A DNA stretch of 64,000 bases from Oricola sp. (GCF_022763245.1 NZ_JALEGV010000040.1:558001-622000), one strand, 5' to 3'. Shown: positions 35,657 to 44,470, counted from the stretch's first letter. Made by a program: numbers and translations. Notes: a model not told the origin generated them from the sequence alone.

Positions 35657-36451
35657 ATGTCCGCGTCACGAAGCATCGGTATCCGCCCGTCCGTGATGAA
35701 TTCGGCTTCCTATATTGTCTGCACCTCTCCGCGCAGCGGCAGCACGCTTCTGTGCAGGATGCTCGCCGCGACGGGCGTCGCGGGGGATCCGGAGTCTCTC
35801 TTCTACCGCCCGGCGCTCGACGACTGGATGACAAGGCTCGATGTTCATCCGCAAGGGACGACGGAACGCGAACGCCTGGACCTGATCATGCAGGCGGCGA
35901 TACGGCGGGGGCGCGGCGAGACGCCCGTCTTCGGGCTGCGGCAGCAACGGCCGAGCTTCGACTTCCTCTGCCGACAGCTGGCGATCCTGCACCCCGGCGC
36001 GACGACCGATCTGGATCGCATCGAGCGCACCTTCGGGCCGACGCGGTTCATCCATCTGACGCGGCCGGACAAGCTGGACCAGGCGGTCTCATACCTGAAG
36101 GCGCAGCAGACCGGCCTCTGGCACGTGGCCGCCGACGGATCGGAATGGGAGCGGACCGCCCCGCCCCGGGCTCCCGTCTACGATGCGGCCAGGATCAGCG
36201 ACTGCGTCGACATGCTGGACGGTTATGACCGGGGCTGGAACGCGTGGTTCCATCGCGAGGGGATCGAGCCCGTCCGCATCACCTACGACGAACTCTCCGA
36301 CGCCCCCGGCGCGACGCTGCGCCTTGTGCTGGAACGTCTCGGGCTCGACCCTCGGGCCGCCGACGGGATCGAACCGGAGGTCGGACGGATGGCCGACGCG
36401 ACCAGCCGGGACTGGATTGACCGGTTCCGCGCGGGGACGGCGCAGCGCTGA
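35657..36451 (+). CDS. Stf0-family sulfotransferase
   Basis: 264 residues. The 5'-phosphosulfate loop TSPRSGSTLLCRML (about residue 22) and the 3'-phosphate region FIHLTRPDKLDQAVSYLKAQQTGLWH are those of PAPS-dependent Stf0 enzymes, relatives of NodH and the trehalose 2-sulfotransferase. RITYDELSDAP follows in the C-terminal half. The acceptor is probably a sugar or lipid-linked glycan. Start uncertain: ATG at 35657 or at 35696 (MNSASYIVCTSP). It may sulfate a surface glycan; a link to the preceding autotransporter is only positional. Confidence 0.88.
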   Translation: MSASRSIGIRPSVMNSASYIVCTSPRSGSTLLCRMLAATGVAGDPESLFYRPALDDWMTRLDVHPQGTTERERLDLIMQAAIRRGRGETPVFGLRQQRPSFDFLCRQLAILHPGATTDLDRIERTFGPTRFIHLTRPDKLDQAVSYLKAQQTGLWHVAADGSEWERTAPPRAPVYDAARISDCVDMLDGYDRGWNAWFHREGIEPVRITYDELSDAPGATLRLVLERLGLDPRAADGIEPEVGRMADATSRDWIDRFRAGTAQR

Positions 36452-36455
36452 CCGA

Positions 36456-36479
36456 CCCGTCCGCGGGACGGCGGACGGG
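36456..36479. terminator. Hairpin between convergent sulfotransferase and tctA genes
   Basis: CCCGTCCGC (36456-36464) pairs exactly with GCGGACGGG (36471-36479) around a 6-base loop. It has no T run on either strand, so it may terminate weakly or act as an RNA-end stabiliser for both genes. Confidence 0.5.
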
Positions 36480-36499
36480 GCGCCATGAATCGCCTGCCC

Positions 36500-37987
36500 C
36501 TACGCCTTTCGCGAGCGGCGCAGGCGCAGGACGAGGGCGACGAGGCCCATGGCGAGGAACAGGAGGGCGACCGGGCGCTCGAGGAAGAACAGCAATCCGT
36601 CGTCGCTGAGCAGGAATGTCTGGCGCAGCGCGCGTTCCAGGCCCGGGCCGAGGATGAACGCGATGATGAAGGCGGCGGGGCTCATGCCCAGCTTCTTCAT
36701 CACGAAGCCAGCGATCCCGAAGACGGTCATCAGCACCATGTCGAAAACCTCCTGTTCGGTCGAATAGACCGCGACGTAGCAGGTCAGGAAGATGACCGGG
36801 TAGACGACCCGCGACGGGATCCTGGCGATCAGCCGCCCGAGATACGCCGCGCCCCAATAGCCGGCGACGAAATAGGTGGCGATGCACAGAAGCCCGGCGG
36901 CGAAGATGCCGTAGACGAGGTCGTGGGACGTCTCGAAGACGCGCGGGCCGATCTCGATGCCGTGGACGAGCATGACGCCGGACAGGAGCGCGGCGGCCGT
37001 GCTGCCGGGGATGCCCAGCGTCAGGAGCGGGATCAGGTTCGACCCCGAGGTGGCGTTGTTCGCGGCTTCTGCCGCCGCGATGCCCTCGATCTCGCCCTTG
37101 CCCCAGGTCTCGGGCGTCTTCGACCGGCGCCTGGCTTCGGAATAGGCGACGAAGCTGGCGACCACCGAGCCGAGGCCCGGCAGGATGCCGACGCCGGAGC
37201 CGATGACCTGCGACCGGCAGATCGTCGGGAAGACGCGCTTGTAGTCGCTCCAGGTCAGCCGGCTGTCGTCGGGATGGGTCGGCGTGCCCGCGACCGCCTC
37301 TTCGGCCGCGCCCGCCTTCGTGTCGCCGGCCTTCTCGAAGACCTCGGAGAGCACGAAGAGGCCGAGGAGCACCGGCACGAGGCCGATCCCGTCGAAGAGG
37401 TGGAACGAGCCGAAGGTGAAGCGCTCGCCCGCCGTGATCGGATCGGTGCCGACCAGCGACAGGAGCAGGCCGAGCACAACGCTGGACAGGCCCGTGACGA
37501 TCGACTTGCCCAGGAGGCCGCCGATGATGAGGAAGGCGCAGGCATAGATTCCGACGAATTCCGGCGGGCCGAGCCGCGCGGCGTAGATCGCGAGGAACGA
37601 GGCGCCGAAGATCAGCAGCAATTCGGAAAACACGTCGCCCTGCGCCGAGGCGACGACCGCCATGCGCAGCGCCTTGCCCTGCTTGCCCTGCCGGGTCAGC
37701 GGAAAGCCCTCGATCTGGGTGGCGGAGGCCTGCGGCGTGCCGGGCGTGTTGAACAGGATGGCGGGGATGGAACCGCCGAAATCCGACGACTTGCTGACGG
37801 CATAGATCATCGCGAGCGCCGGCAGCGGGCCCATGTAGTAGGTGACCGGGATCAGGAGCGAGATCATCGCGCCGGACGACAGGCCGGGGACGGCGCCGCC
37901 GATGAGACCGATCAGCGTGCCGATGATCGTGAAGAGAACTGCCTGCCACGAAGAAAACAGCGCAACGAAGCCGTCGACGAGACCCAT
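36500..37987 (-). CDS. tctA: Tripartite tricarboxylate transporter, large membrane subunit TctA
   Basis: 495 residues with about 12 membrane helices. Family landmarks are GLIGGAVPGLSSGAMISLLIPVTYYMGPLPALAMIYA, FGGSIPAILFNTPGTPQASATQIEGFPL and NNATSGSNLIPLLTLGIPGSTAAALL. It forms the translocation path of a secondary carboxylate uptake system. Last gene of the iclR-rraA-tctCBA operon, 25 bases after tctB. Confidence 0.95.
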   Translation of the reverse strand: MGLVDGFVALFSSWQAVLFTIIGTLIGLIGGAVPGLSSGAMISLLIPVTYYMGPLPALAMIYAVSKSSDFGGSIPAILFNTPGTPQASATQIEGFPLTRQGKQGKALRMAVVASAQGDVFSELLLIFGASFLAIYAARLGPPEFVGIYACAFLIIGGLLGKSIVTGLSSVVLGLLLSLVGTDPITAGERFTFGSFHLFDGIGLVPVLLGLFVLSEVFEKAGDTKAGAAEEAVAGTPTHPDDSRLTWSDYKRVFPTICRSQVIGSGVGILPGLGSVVASFVAYSEARRRSKTPETWGKGEIEGIAAAEAANNATSGSNLIPLLTLGIPGSTAAALLSGVMLVHGIEIGPRVFETSHDLVYGIFAAGLLCIATYFVAGYWGAAYLGRLIARIPSRVVYPVIFLTCYVAVYSTEQEVFDMVLMTVFGIAGFVMKKLGMSPAAFIIAFILGPGLERALRQTFLLSDDGLLFFLERPVALLFLAMGLVALVLRLRRSRKA

Positions 37988-38012
37988 GGGGATTTCCTTG
38001 CCGTGTCCGGGA

Positions 38013-38564
38013 TTATTGGAGGCCGAGCATGTGCCGGATCTGCAGCGCGAACGAGTAGGAGTCGTAGCGCAGGATGCTGCCCGGCTCTTCGAACAGGCCC
38101 AGCAGCACGAAGAACACGAAATAGTAGACCGCGACCGCGACGATCGGGAAGACGACGAGGCGGACGATGCCGCGGCTTCCGAACAGATAGAGCATCAGGC
38201 TCATCGCGACCGCGGTCGGAAGCGCGTACTGGAAGAGCAGGATCGCCTCGATATAGGCGAAGGCCAGGACGACGAGCGCGGCGACACGCCCGGCGCCGCG
38301 CCACTCCGCCGACACCGCCCCGGACCTGGCCCACCGCAGCGCGGCGGGCAGGTTCGACACGATCTGCACGATGGCGAGAAGGAAGCCGGCGCCGATCGCG
38401 AAGGACGGGAGGCCCCGGGCCCCGAGGCCCGAATCCGCCGGCTCGACATAGATCTTGCCGAGCTGGGTCGCCATCACCGCGCAGACCGCGAGGATGACGA
38501 CGCCGACGGCGCATTGCCGCAGGGCGTCGGTCCCCTGCCCTTCGCTGTGGTCGCCGGCCGTCAC
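38013..38564 (-). CDS. tctB: Tripartite tricarboxylate transporter, small membrane subunit TctB
   Basis: 183 residues from a GTG at 38564, with four hydrophobic segments (VGVVILAVCAVMATQL; FAIGAGFLLAIVQIV; VAALVVLAFAYIEAILLFQYALPT; LVVFPIVAVAVYYFVFFVLLGLF). It begins 4 bases after the tctC stop. Length and topology fit TctB, which is weakly conserved; the context decides the call. Confidence 0.9.
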   Translation of the reverse strand: MTAGDHSEGQGTDALRQCAVGVVILAVCAVMATQLGKIYVEPADSGLGARGLPSFAIGAGFLLAIVQIVSNLPAALRWARSGAVSAEWRGAGRVAALVVLAFAYIEAILLFQYALPTAVAMSLMLYLFGSRGIVRLVVFPIVAVAVYYFVFFVLLGLFEEPGSILRYDSYSFALQIRHMLGLQ

Positions 38565-38568
38565 GAGA

Positions 38569-39570
38569 TCACTCCGCGAGGCTGGCGCGAACCTCGGCCA
38601 CCGTCGGGGCCCAGGCGTCGGCGAGCGACTGCAGGTAGGCGAGGCTCTCGTCGGCGTCGCGGTAGACGACGGCCTGCTGGGCCTTCTTGGTCAGCGCCTT
38701 GAAGGCCTCGTGACCCGTCGCCTGCTCGACCGCCGCGGACATGCAGGTGACGAATTCGTCGGACAGGCCGGCGGGGCCCGCGAGCACGATCGGCGACGAA
38801 GTCGGGACGAAGGGAATGTCCTGCTCCTTCAGCGTCGGGATGTCGTCGACGATCGGGTCACGCTCGTCGGACAGCACGCCGACGGCATGCAGCTCGTCGG
38901 AGAAGGCCGGCAGGGTGTGCGCGCCGCTGGCGGAGAAGTCGACCTCGCCGGACAGAAGCGCGTTGCGCGTGCCGGCGCCGCCCTGGAACGGCACGTCCTG
39001 GGTCATGTCCAGAATGCCGTTCTTCTCCAGGAAGGCCGTCACGCCGACATGGCTGACCGAGCCGCGGCCGGGATGCGACCAGCGGACGGTCTCGCCGGCC
39101 TCGTTCTGGGCCTTGATGAAGTCGATCAGGTCCTGCGCGGTCCTGACGTCGGTCCCCTGCCGGACGACCAGCGCCTGGTTGGTGACGCCAAACTGCGCGA
39201 TCGGCCGGAAATCGTCGAACCAGGAAATGCCCTGGTCACGCAGCATCGTCGACATCAGGCCGCCGCCCATCGCGACGACCTGCAGCGTGACGCCGTCGGG
39301 ATCGGCCGCCTTGACGAACTTCATCGCCGGCACCTGCGCGCCGCCCGGACGGTTGACGATGACCATCGGCGTCCCGTCGAGAAACTCCGGGATCGCGGAG
39401 GCGAGGATGCGGGCATAGCTGTCCGTGCCGCCGCCGGCGCCGTAGCCGACGATCGCCTTGACCGGGCGCGTCAGGCCACAGCTGTCGGCGGCCGCGGGCG
39501 CCGCGGCACCGGTGGCGACAAGCGCCGCGCCCATGAAAAGGCCGAGCGTTCTGCGGGTGATGGTGTTCAT
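38569..39570 (-). CDS. tctC: Tripartite tricarboxylate transporter substrate-binding protein TctC
   Basis: 333 residues. A GGGAGGAA site and signal peptide (MNTITRRTLGLFMGAALVATGAAAPAAA) precede the Bug/TctC core: VKAIVGYGAGGGTDSYARIL, NRPGGAQV, and WFDDFRPIAQFG, PFQGGAGTRNALLSGEVDF. It binds a carboxylated substrate in the periplasm for TctAB. The ligand cannot be read directly; the co-transcribed RraA-family aldolase suggests a hydroxy-keto acid or a precursor of one. Confidence 0.94.
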   Translation of the reverse strand: MNTITRRTLGLFMGAALVATGAAAPAAADSCGLTRPVKAIVGYGAGGGTDSYARILASAIPEFLDGTPMVIVNRPGGAQVPAMKFVKAADPDGVTLQVVAMGGGLMSTMLRDQGISWFDDFRPIAQFGVTNQALVVRQGTDVRTAQDLIDFIKAQNEAGETVRWSHPGRGSVSHVGVTAFLEKNGILDMTQDVPFQGGAGTRNALLSGEVDFSASGAHTLPAFSDELHAVGVLSDERDPIVDDIPTLKEQDIPFVPTSSPIVLAGPAGLSDEFVTCMSAAVEQATGHEAFKALTKKAQQAVVYRDADESLAYLQSLADAWAPTVAEVRASLAE

Positions 39571-39617
39571 GAATTCCTCCCTGTTGGATCGTGATGGTTC
39601 ATTGGTCGTTCGTTGTT

Positions 39618-40415
39618 TCACTGCCCGTTGTAGCGGGCCCTGAAGAGCGGCTTGAGTTCGCTGAGCGGGCGCTTGTCGCGGATCATCTGGCGCGAGCGTT
39701 CCTCGGCGGCCTCGGTCTTCTGCGCCTCGGCGAGGATCGGCTCGACAAGCTCCGGCGGGATGACGCAGACGCCGGAATCGTCGGCGACGACGAAGTCGCC
39801 CGGCTGGACGAGGATGTCGTGGATGGTGACGGGGCCGTTCACCTCCATCGCCTCCATGCGGTATTTGCCGGTCTTCGGCGTGCCGCCGCGGCACCAGACG
39901 GGGAAGCCGAGGTCGCGGATCGTGTTCACGTCGCGCACGGCGCCGTCGACGATGGCGCCCGACAGGCCCTGCATCTTGGCGACGAGGCAGGACTGGCCGC
40001 CCATGTTGGAGGCTTCGACATTGCCGCCGAAATCGACGCAGAGCACGTCGCCCGGTTCGGCGAGATAGTGGCATTCGCGGCTCGACATGCGGATCGGGTC
40101 CTTGTCGAGCGTGCCCTGGGTCGGCGTCTTCCGTTCCGGCACGTTGCGCAGCGTGACCGCCGTTCCGGCGATGCGCATCCCGGGCAGCAGGTTGGGCAGG
40201 TGCGAATGCGCGATCGCGCCGCAAATGCCGTGCGCGTCGAGGCTGTCGGCGACGCTGGTGGTCAGGTCGGTCAGCTCCAGATAGGCCTGGCGGACGGCTT
40301 CCGAGACACGGGGAAAATCGAGCTTGCTGATGCGTTCGATCGGCACCTCGCCCCAAATGCGCCCCGAGCGCTCATACTCTTCGTATTCGTTCCGGATGGT
40401 CTGCGACACGGTCAT
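39618..40415 (-). CDS. RraA-family aldolase/decarboxylase-like protein
   Basis: 265 residues. The core GGNVEASNMGGQ, AKMQGLSGAIVDGAVRDVNTIRDLGFPVWCRG matches the 4-hydroxy-4-methyl-2-oxoglutarate / 4-carboxy-4-hydroxy-2-oxoadipate aldolase branch of the RraA family, with the G-x-x-D / R-D active-site elements. Such enzymes split hydroxy-keto acids to pyruvate and oxaloacetate or pyruvate. The gene lies 17 bases after iclR and 47 before tctC in one operon, so its substrate is probably derived from what TctCBA imports. AGAGGAAAA precedes the ATG. Confidence 0.85.
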   Translation of the reverse strand: MTVSQTIRNEYEEYERSGRIWGEVPIERISKLDFPRVSEAVRQAYLELTDLTTSVADSLDAHGICGAIAHSHLPNLLPGMRIAGTAVTLRNVPERKTPTQGTLDKDPIRMSSRECHYLAEPGDVLCVDFGGNVEASNMGGQSCLVAKMQGLSGAIVDGAVRDVNTIRDLGFPVWCRGGTPKTGKYRMEAMEVNGPVTIHDILVQPGDFVVADDSGVCVIPPELVEPILAEAQKTEAAEERSRQMIRDKRPLSELKPLFRARYNGQ

Positions 40416-40432
40416 CTTGTTTTCCTCTTTCG

Positions 40433-41197
40433 TCACGATTGAACCGGCTTCGAGCGCACTGCCGAGGCCTGCGGTATGAGGGCGACCTGCGCGCTCAGAA
40501 GGGAGACGTAGTTTTCCGTCAGCGCCTCCGTCAGGCCGCCGCTGGGGCCTGCCAGCGTCAGGACGCCGAGCAGTTCGCCCTCCGTCGAGATCGCCGGACA
40601 GGCGACCGCGAAGGCGTCCTGGGTCAGTTCGGAGACGCTGACGTCGTAGCCGCGGTCGCGGATCTCGGCGACGCGCGCCTTCAGGCGGTCGGCGTCGGCT
40701 TCCGGCAGGTCCTTCAGGACCCGCTGGCGCAGGGCCTCCGGGCCGAAGGCCAGGATCACGCGGCCCGACGCGCCGGACGCGATCGGGCGGGCCTGCCCTT
40801 CGCTCACGGTGTAGCGCAGCGACGTCATCGGCTCCTGCTTGCACAAGACCAGCCGCGACATGCCGTCGGTGATCGAGAACATCGCCGTCTTCTCGGTCTC
40901 GGAGACCAGCGTCCTCAGGATCGGCCGCACGGCGGAGGCGAGATCGTCGTAGCGCGGCCTGACGAGCTGGCCCAGCCGGAAGAGGCTCGGCCCCAGGAAG
41001 TATCGGCCGGTGTCGGGATCGAGGAACAGGAACCCCCGCGACGCGAGCGTGCCCGTCAGGCGCATGACCCGGCTGTACTGGAGGCCGGTCATCGCCTGCA
41101 GGTCGACGGCCCGCAACCCGACATCGTTTTCGAAGCACTCCAGCAATCGGAGCGCAGCGACCACGGCCTCGACATGACGTTCTGACTCTATTGACAT
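40433..41197 (-). CDS. IclR-family transcriptional regulator
   Basis: 254 residues: N-terminal winged helix (EAVVAALRLLECFEN, VDLQAMTGLQYSRVMRLTGTLASRGFLF) and the IclR effector domain (PILRTLVSETEKTAMFSITDG, PIASGASGRVILAF, AVACPAISTEGELLGVLTLAG). It is the first gene of the operon it presumably regulates and is expected to sense a small aromatic or carboxylic acid. An inverted repeat lies just upstream. Confidence 0.93.
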   Translation of the reverse strand: MSIESERHVEAVVAALRLLECFENDVGLRAVDLQAMTGLQYSRVMRLTGTLASRGFLFLDPDTGRYFLGPSLFRLGQLVRPRYDDLASAVRPILRTLVSETEKTAMFSITDGMSRLVLCKQEPMTSLRYTVSEGQARPIASGASGRVILAFGPEALRQRVLKDLPEADADRLKARVAEIRDRGYDVSVSELTQDAFAVACPAISTEGELLGVLTLAGPSGGLTEALTENYVSLLSAQVALIPQASAVRSKPVQS

Positions 41198-41204
41198 CTC
41201 TACT

Positions 41205-41216
41205 CTATAGATATAG
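41205..41216. promoter_or_regulatory. Candidate IclR operator
   Basis: CTATA (41205-41209) and TATAG (41212-41216) form an inverted repeat 8 bases upstream of the iclR ATG, inside an AT-rich promoter region (ATAGTCTCTATTATTG). Short and therefore tentative. Confidence 0.35.
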
Positions 41217-41219
41217 TCT

Positions 41220-41995
41220 CTATTATTGAAATCTGTTTTTCATGCCGGCGGTCCGATGTCAAGAGCATCGGGCCGTGCGAGGCGTGGCTGTGCAGCGGAA
41301 ATCGGGCCCGCCTTGATGGCCATGGCGCGACTGACCGGCCGGACGCTGAGATGCATGCGGATCAGGTGTTGGAAATTGCGCGGATTGCGGGAGGATGAGG
41401 GAGAGGCGTCAGACGCCCCAGCGAGCTACGAGGCAGCTCTAGAAGGACAAATGGAAACCGCGGATCCCACAAAGCAGACACGCGGAATGAGGCGCAGGTC
41501 TTGAAGGAGGTCAATCTCACCAGCTCCGGCGGCTCCGCAAACAAGCACTGCTACGGCCTGCACGCTTCTTCGCGTCAGCTTAGCGACTGGCCGGCCTTGG
41601 CATCTCCTGGCGCGGAGCTTCAGGTGAAGCACTCGCGATTGAGGGCGATGAACAACTGAGTTGCCCCCCTAGAGACGCCCGCAATCAACACAGCCCACTG
41701 CCAGTCCACAAAAGACAGCACTACACTCCAGCCAATACAGCATTTTTACTAAAGATGACGCACACCAGACCACGATCTCTATCTGCACCCTGCTTAGAAT
41801 CGCGCGCCGATCCTGCCTTCTGCTGAAATTCTAGCGCCGCACAGCGGAACCTCGAATACAAATCATAGTCGTTGAAATTATGATTTGAAAAACATCAAAA
41901 TCCAACACACTCGGTAAGAACATATTTCAAAATCTATTCGGATCAAACCGCTACGAAACGAATTCACTAGACACGCCACACCTAATTCTGAAGCT
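41220..41995. other. Low-GC intergenic region
   Basis: About 775 bases. The first 450 are of normal composition with only unsupported short frames; from about 41700 the GC content falls sharply (18 of 60 bases G or C in 41881-41940, about 30%). No transposase, integrase or tRNA is recognisable. It reads as acquired or decayed DNA. Confidence 0.5.
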
Positions 41996-42370
41996 CTAAT
42001 TCAAATTGAAAGTGTCGGAATACCTGCAATTCTCAAAGTATCTAGAAACAAATTCATCTAATATTATTGATTTTGCAACCTGTATTTCGTTCGCATAATC
42101 AAGCGAGAATCTCTCGACAACAGTCCAGTCCCAGTCCTGACTGCACTTAACTTCCGCGCGATATCCAAGCGTCGCGGGCCCGATCGCTACTGTTATCGGC
42201 TCACCGTTATTCTTATAGACTTGTGCGGCCAACATCGCTCTCGGCACGATCTTTCGCCGGTCCACTACTATAAACCCATCCTGGGCAAAACTAACTACGG
42301 GTACGCCGAGGACAATAGCGCCGATTGTGAGCGCAAAAAAACGAGACCTACTACGACACTTTGAAATCAC
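41996..42370 (-). CDS. Orphan secreted protein in the low-GC island
   Basis: 124 residues from a GTG at 42370 with GAGAGGGG 6 bases upstream, or 139 from an ATG at 42415. A signal peptide (SRFFALTIGAIVLGVPVVSFA) ends before QDGFIVV. The mature part has two cysteines (VKCSQDW and FENCRYSD), perhaps a disulfide, and no known motif. Codon choice is AT-rich, unlike the neighbours, consistent with recent transfer. No function can be given. Confidence 0.55.
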   Translation of the reverse strand: MISKCRSRSRFFALTIGAIVLGVPVVSFAQDGFIVVDRRKIVPRAMLAAQVYKNNGEPITVAIGPATLGYRAEVKCSQDWDWTVVERFSLDYANEIQVAKSIILDEFVSRYFENCRYSDTFNLN

Positions 42371-42419
42371 AAACCCACCCCTCTCTAGGTCATCAAAATA
42401 CCGATTTCTTCGCATGCGT

Positions 42420-42709
42420 GAATGAAAACTACACCAATATGTACGACAATTGATTAATCATCACAATCAAACACCCTAGGTCACCCAATATGAACACAAC
42501 CGCGAAGATGATCTCATAGCATCCAATCAACCGACGGGCAGCTTCAATGACCATTGAGATTTTTACAACCCCGCAAAAGATCTTTGATATCATGCACTAT
42601 CTCTTCGACATCACTCTCTCCGTCATTCTCCCTTCCAGTCCTCACCACCCTTGGAATCCCGCCTCCCCGAACCGATATGTATCGTGAGCGGGCAAATCGG
42701 AGGGGTTCG
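42420..42709. other. Low-GC gap before the gene at 42710
   Basis: About 290 bases, AT-rich up to about 42600 (TTGATTAATCATCACAATCAAA near 42450), then returning to normal composition. TTGATTAATCA near 42450 is partly palindromic. No gene seen. Confidence 0.45.
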
Positions 42710-43165
42710 ATGGTGGGTGTTCCGAAACTGACGCGGGAGTCCTTCGAGGCGTCGCATGACCTTGCGCGGACGCACGGGTCGTCGCGGTGGTCGCTGTTCC
42801 GCCGCCTTGTCATCTTCCAGATCAAGCTTTTCGCCGACGGGTTGCGCGATCTCGTGCTCAGCCCGATCTCGTTCGTCGTGGCCGGGATCGGCATTCTTGT
42901 GGGCGGGCGCAATCCGCATGGGGCGTTCGACCGGCTGATGCAGGCTGGCCACATCACCGACAACTGGATCGACCTGTTCGGCCACCACGCCAGCCGGGGC
43001 GACCGGCCGAGCCTGGAGCGGATGATCGACCAGGTGGAGCGGGCGTTGCGCGAGGACCACGCGCGCGGCGGCGTCACGGCCGAGGCCGAGAAGCACTTTC
43101 GGACGCTGGCTGAGGAACTGCGCCGGCGCGCCGCCGGATCAGGCCGGCAGGGCTTCGCTGAATAG
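42710..43165 (+). CDS. Hypothetical membrane-associated protein
   Basis: 151 residues, ATG at 42710 preceded by CGGAGGGG. An amphipathic N-terminal helix and basic stretch (SRWSLFRRLVIFQIKLFADGLRDL) leads to one hydrophobic segment (LSPISFVVAGIGILVGG), then a soluble helical tail (RPSLERMIDQVERALREDHARGG). No family recognised. Its 3' end overlaps the convergent dihydroorotase-like gene by 27 bases. Confidence 0.65.
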   Translation: MVGVPKLTRESFEASHDLARTHGSSRWSLFRRLVIFQIKLFADGLRDLVLSPISFVVAGIGILVGGRNPHGAFDRLMQAGHITDNWIDLFGHHASRGDRPSLERMIDQVERALREDHARGGVTAEAEKHFRTLAEELRRRAAGSGRQGFAE

Positions 43166-44470
43166 GACCGGCTCGCCCTCGGCGGGCGTGACGATCTCGC
43201 CTTCCCACATCACCCGCTTGCCGCGAATGAGCGTGCCGACCGGCCAGCCGGTGACTTGCCTGCCGTCATAGGGCGTCCAGCCCGCCTTCGAGCCCGCCTG
43301 TTCGTTGCGGATCGTTTCCTTGCGCTTCAGGTCCACGATGGTGAAATCGGCGTCGTAGCCGGCGGCGATGCGGCCCTTGCGGGCGATGCCGAAGATGCGG
43401 TTCGGGCCGTGCGACGACAGGTCGACGAAGCGCTCCAGCGTGAGTTTGCCGGCATTGACGTGGTCGAGCATGATCGGGACCAGCGTCTGCACGCCGGTCA
43501 TGCCGGAGGGCGAGGCCGGATAGGGCTTCGACTTTTCCTCCAGCGTGTGCGGCGCGTGGTCGGAACCGAGCACGTCGATGACGCCCTGCCCCAGGCCGCG
43601 CCAGACGCCGTCGCGATGGCGCGACTCGCGCACCGGCGGGTTCATCTGGATCAGCGTGCCGAGACGGGCGTAATCGTCGGCGGTCAGCGTCAGGTGATGC
43701 GGCGTCGCCTCGGCGGTGGCGACATCCTTGTGGTTCTCGAGGAAGGCGATCTCTTCGGCCGTCGAGATGTGCAGGACGTGGATGCGGGCACGCGTCTCGC
43801 GGGCGATGCGGACCAGCCGCTCGGTGCACATCAGCGCCGCCGTCTCGTCGCGCCAGACCGGATGCGAGGACGGGTCGTTCTCGACGCGCAGGCCGGCGCG
43901 CTCGCGCAGGCGGAACTCGTCCTCTGAATGGAAGGCGGCGCGGCGGCGCGTGTTGCGCAGGACGGAGGCGACGCCCTCGTCGTCCTCGACCAGCAGGTCG
44001 CCGGTGGACGAGCCCATGAAGACCTTGATGCCGGCGGCGCCCGGCAGGCGCTCCAGTTCGCCGACGATGCCGGCGTTTTCGCGCGTGCCGCCGACCCAGA
44101 AGGCAAAATCGCAATGCATGCGGTGCCGGGCGCGGCCGATCTTGTCGGCGAGCATCTCTTCGCTGGTGGTCAGCGGATTGGTGTTCGGCATCTCGAAGAC
44201 GGCGGTGACGCCGCCGAGCACGGCCGCGCGCGACCCGGTCTCCAGATCCTCCTTGTGCTCCAGCCCCGGCTCGCGGAAATGGACCTGGCTGTCGATGACG
44301 CCCGGCAGGATGTGCAGGCCGGTGCAGTCGATCGTCTCGCCGGCATCGGCGTTGGCGAGCGACCCGATCGCCACGACGCGCCCGTCGCGCACGCCGATGT
44401 CGCGGGCGCCCTGCCCGTCGTGATTGACCACGGTGCCGTTTTTCAAAAGAAGATCGAAGGTCTGGCTCAT
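43139..44470 (-). CDS. Dihydroorotase-like amidohydrolase (class I) with an altered first metal motif
   Basis: 443 residues from the ATG at 44470. The amidohydrolase barrel shows GIKVFMGSSTG (carboxylated lysine), AFHSED and HVLHIST (histidine ligands) and GSDHAPHT (catalytic Asp). At the first metal motif, normally HxH in DxHVHxRxPG, the sequence reads IDSQVHFREPG, so the first histidine is glutamine. Either metal binding is altered or it is a non-catalytic or differently specific relative. Dihydroorotase converts carbamoyl-aspartate to dihydroorotate in pyrimidine synthesis; I therefore give no gene symbol. Confidence 0.85.
   Translation of the reverse strand: MSQTFDLLLKNGTVVNHDGQGARDIGVRDGRVVAIGSLANADAGETIDCTGLHILPGVIDSQVHFREPGLEHKEDLETGSRAAVLGGVTAVFEMPNTNPLTTSEEMLADKIGRARHRMHCDFAFWVGGTRENAGIVGELERLPGAAGIKVFMGSSTGDLLVEDDEGVASVLRNTRRRAAFHSEDEFRLRERAGLRVENDPSSHPVWRDETAALMCTERLVRIARETRARIHVLHISTAEEIAFLENHKDVATAEATPHHLTLTADDYARLGTLIQMNPPVRESRHRDGVWRGLGQGVIDVLGSDHAPHTLEEKSKPYPASPSGMTGVQTLVPIMLDHVNAGKLTLERFVDLSSHGPNRIFGIARKGRIAAGYDADFTIVDLKRKETIRNEQAGSKAGWTPYDGRQVTGWPVGTLIRGKRVMWEGEIVTPAEGEPVLFSEALPA

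Noticed and set aside
36485-38497. 670-residue open frame on the plus strand
   Set aside because: Shadow of tctA and tctB; no family resemblance and strongly biased Asp/Arg/Glu composition.
41226-41632. Short frames on both strands (92 and 68 residues) in the low-GC region's left part
   Set aside because: No ribosome binding site, no family, overlapping each other on opposite strands.
41480-41700. Possible transposase remnant or tRNA-like fragment
   Set aside because: I translated the likely frames and looked for tRNA arms; found neither conserved transposase residues nor a T-loop.
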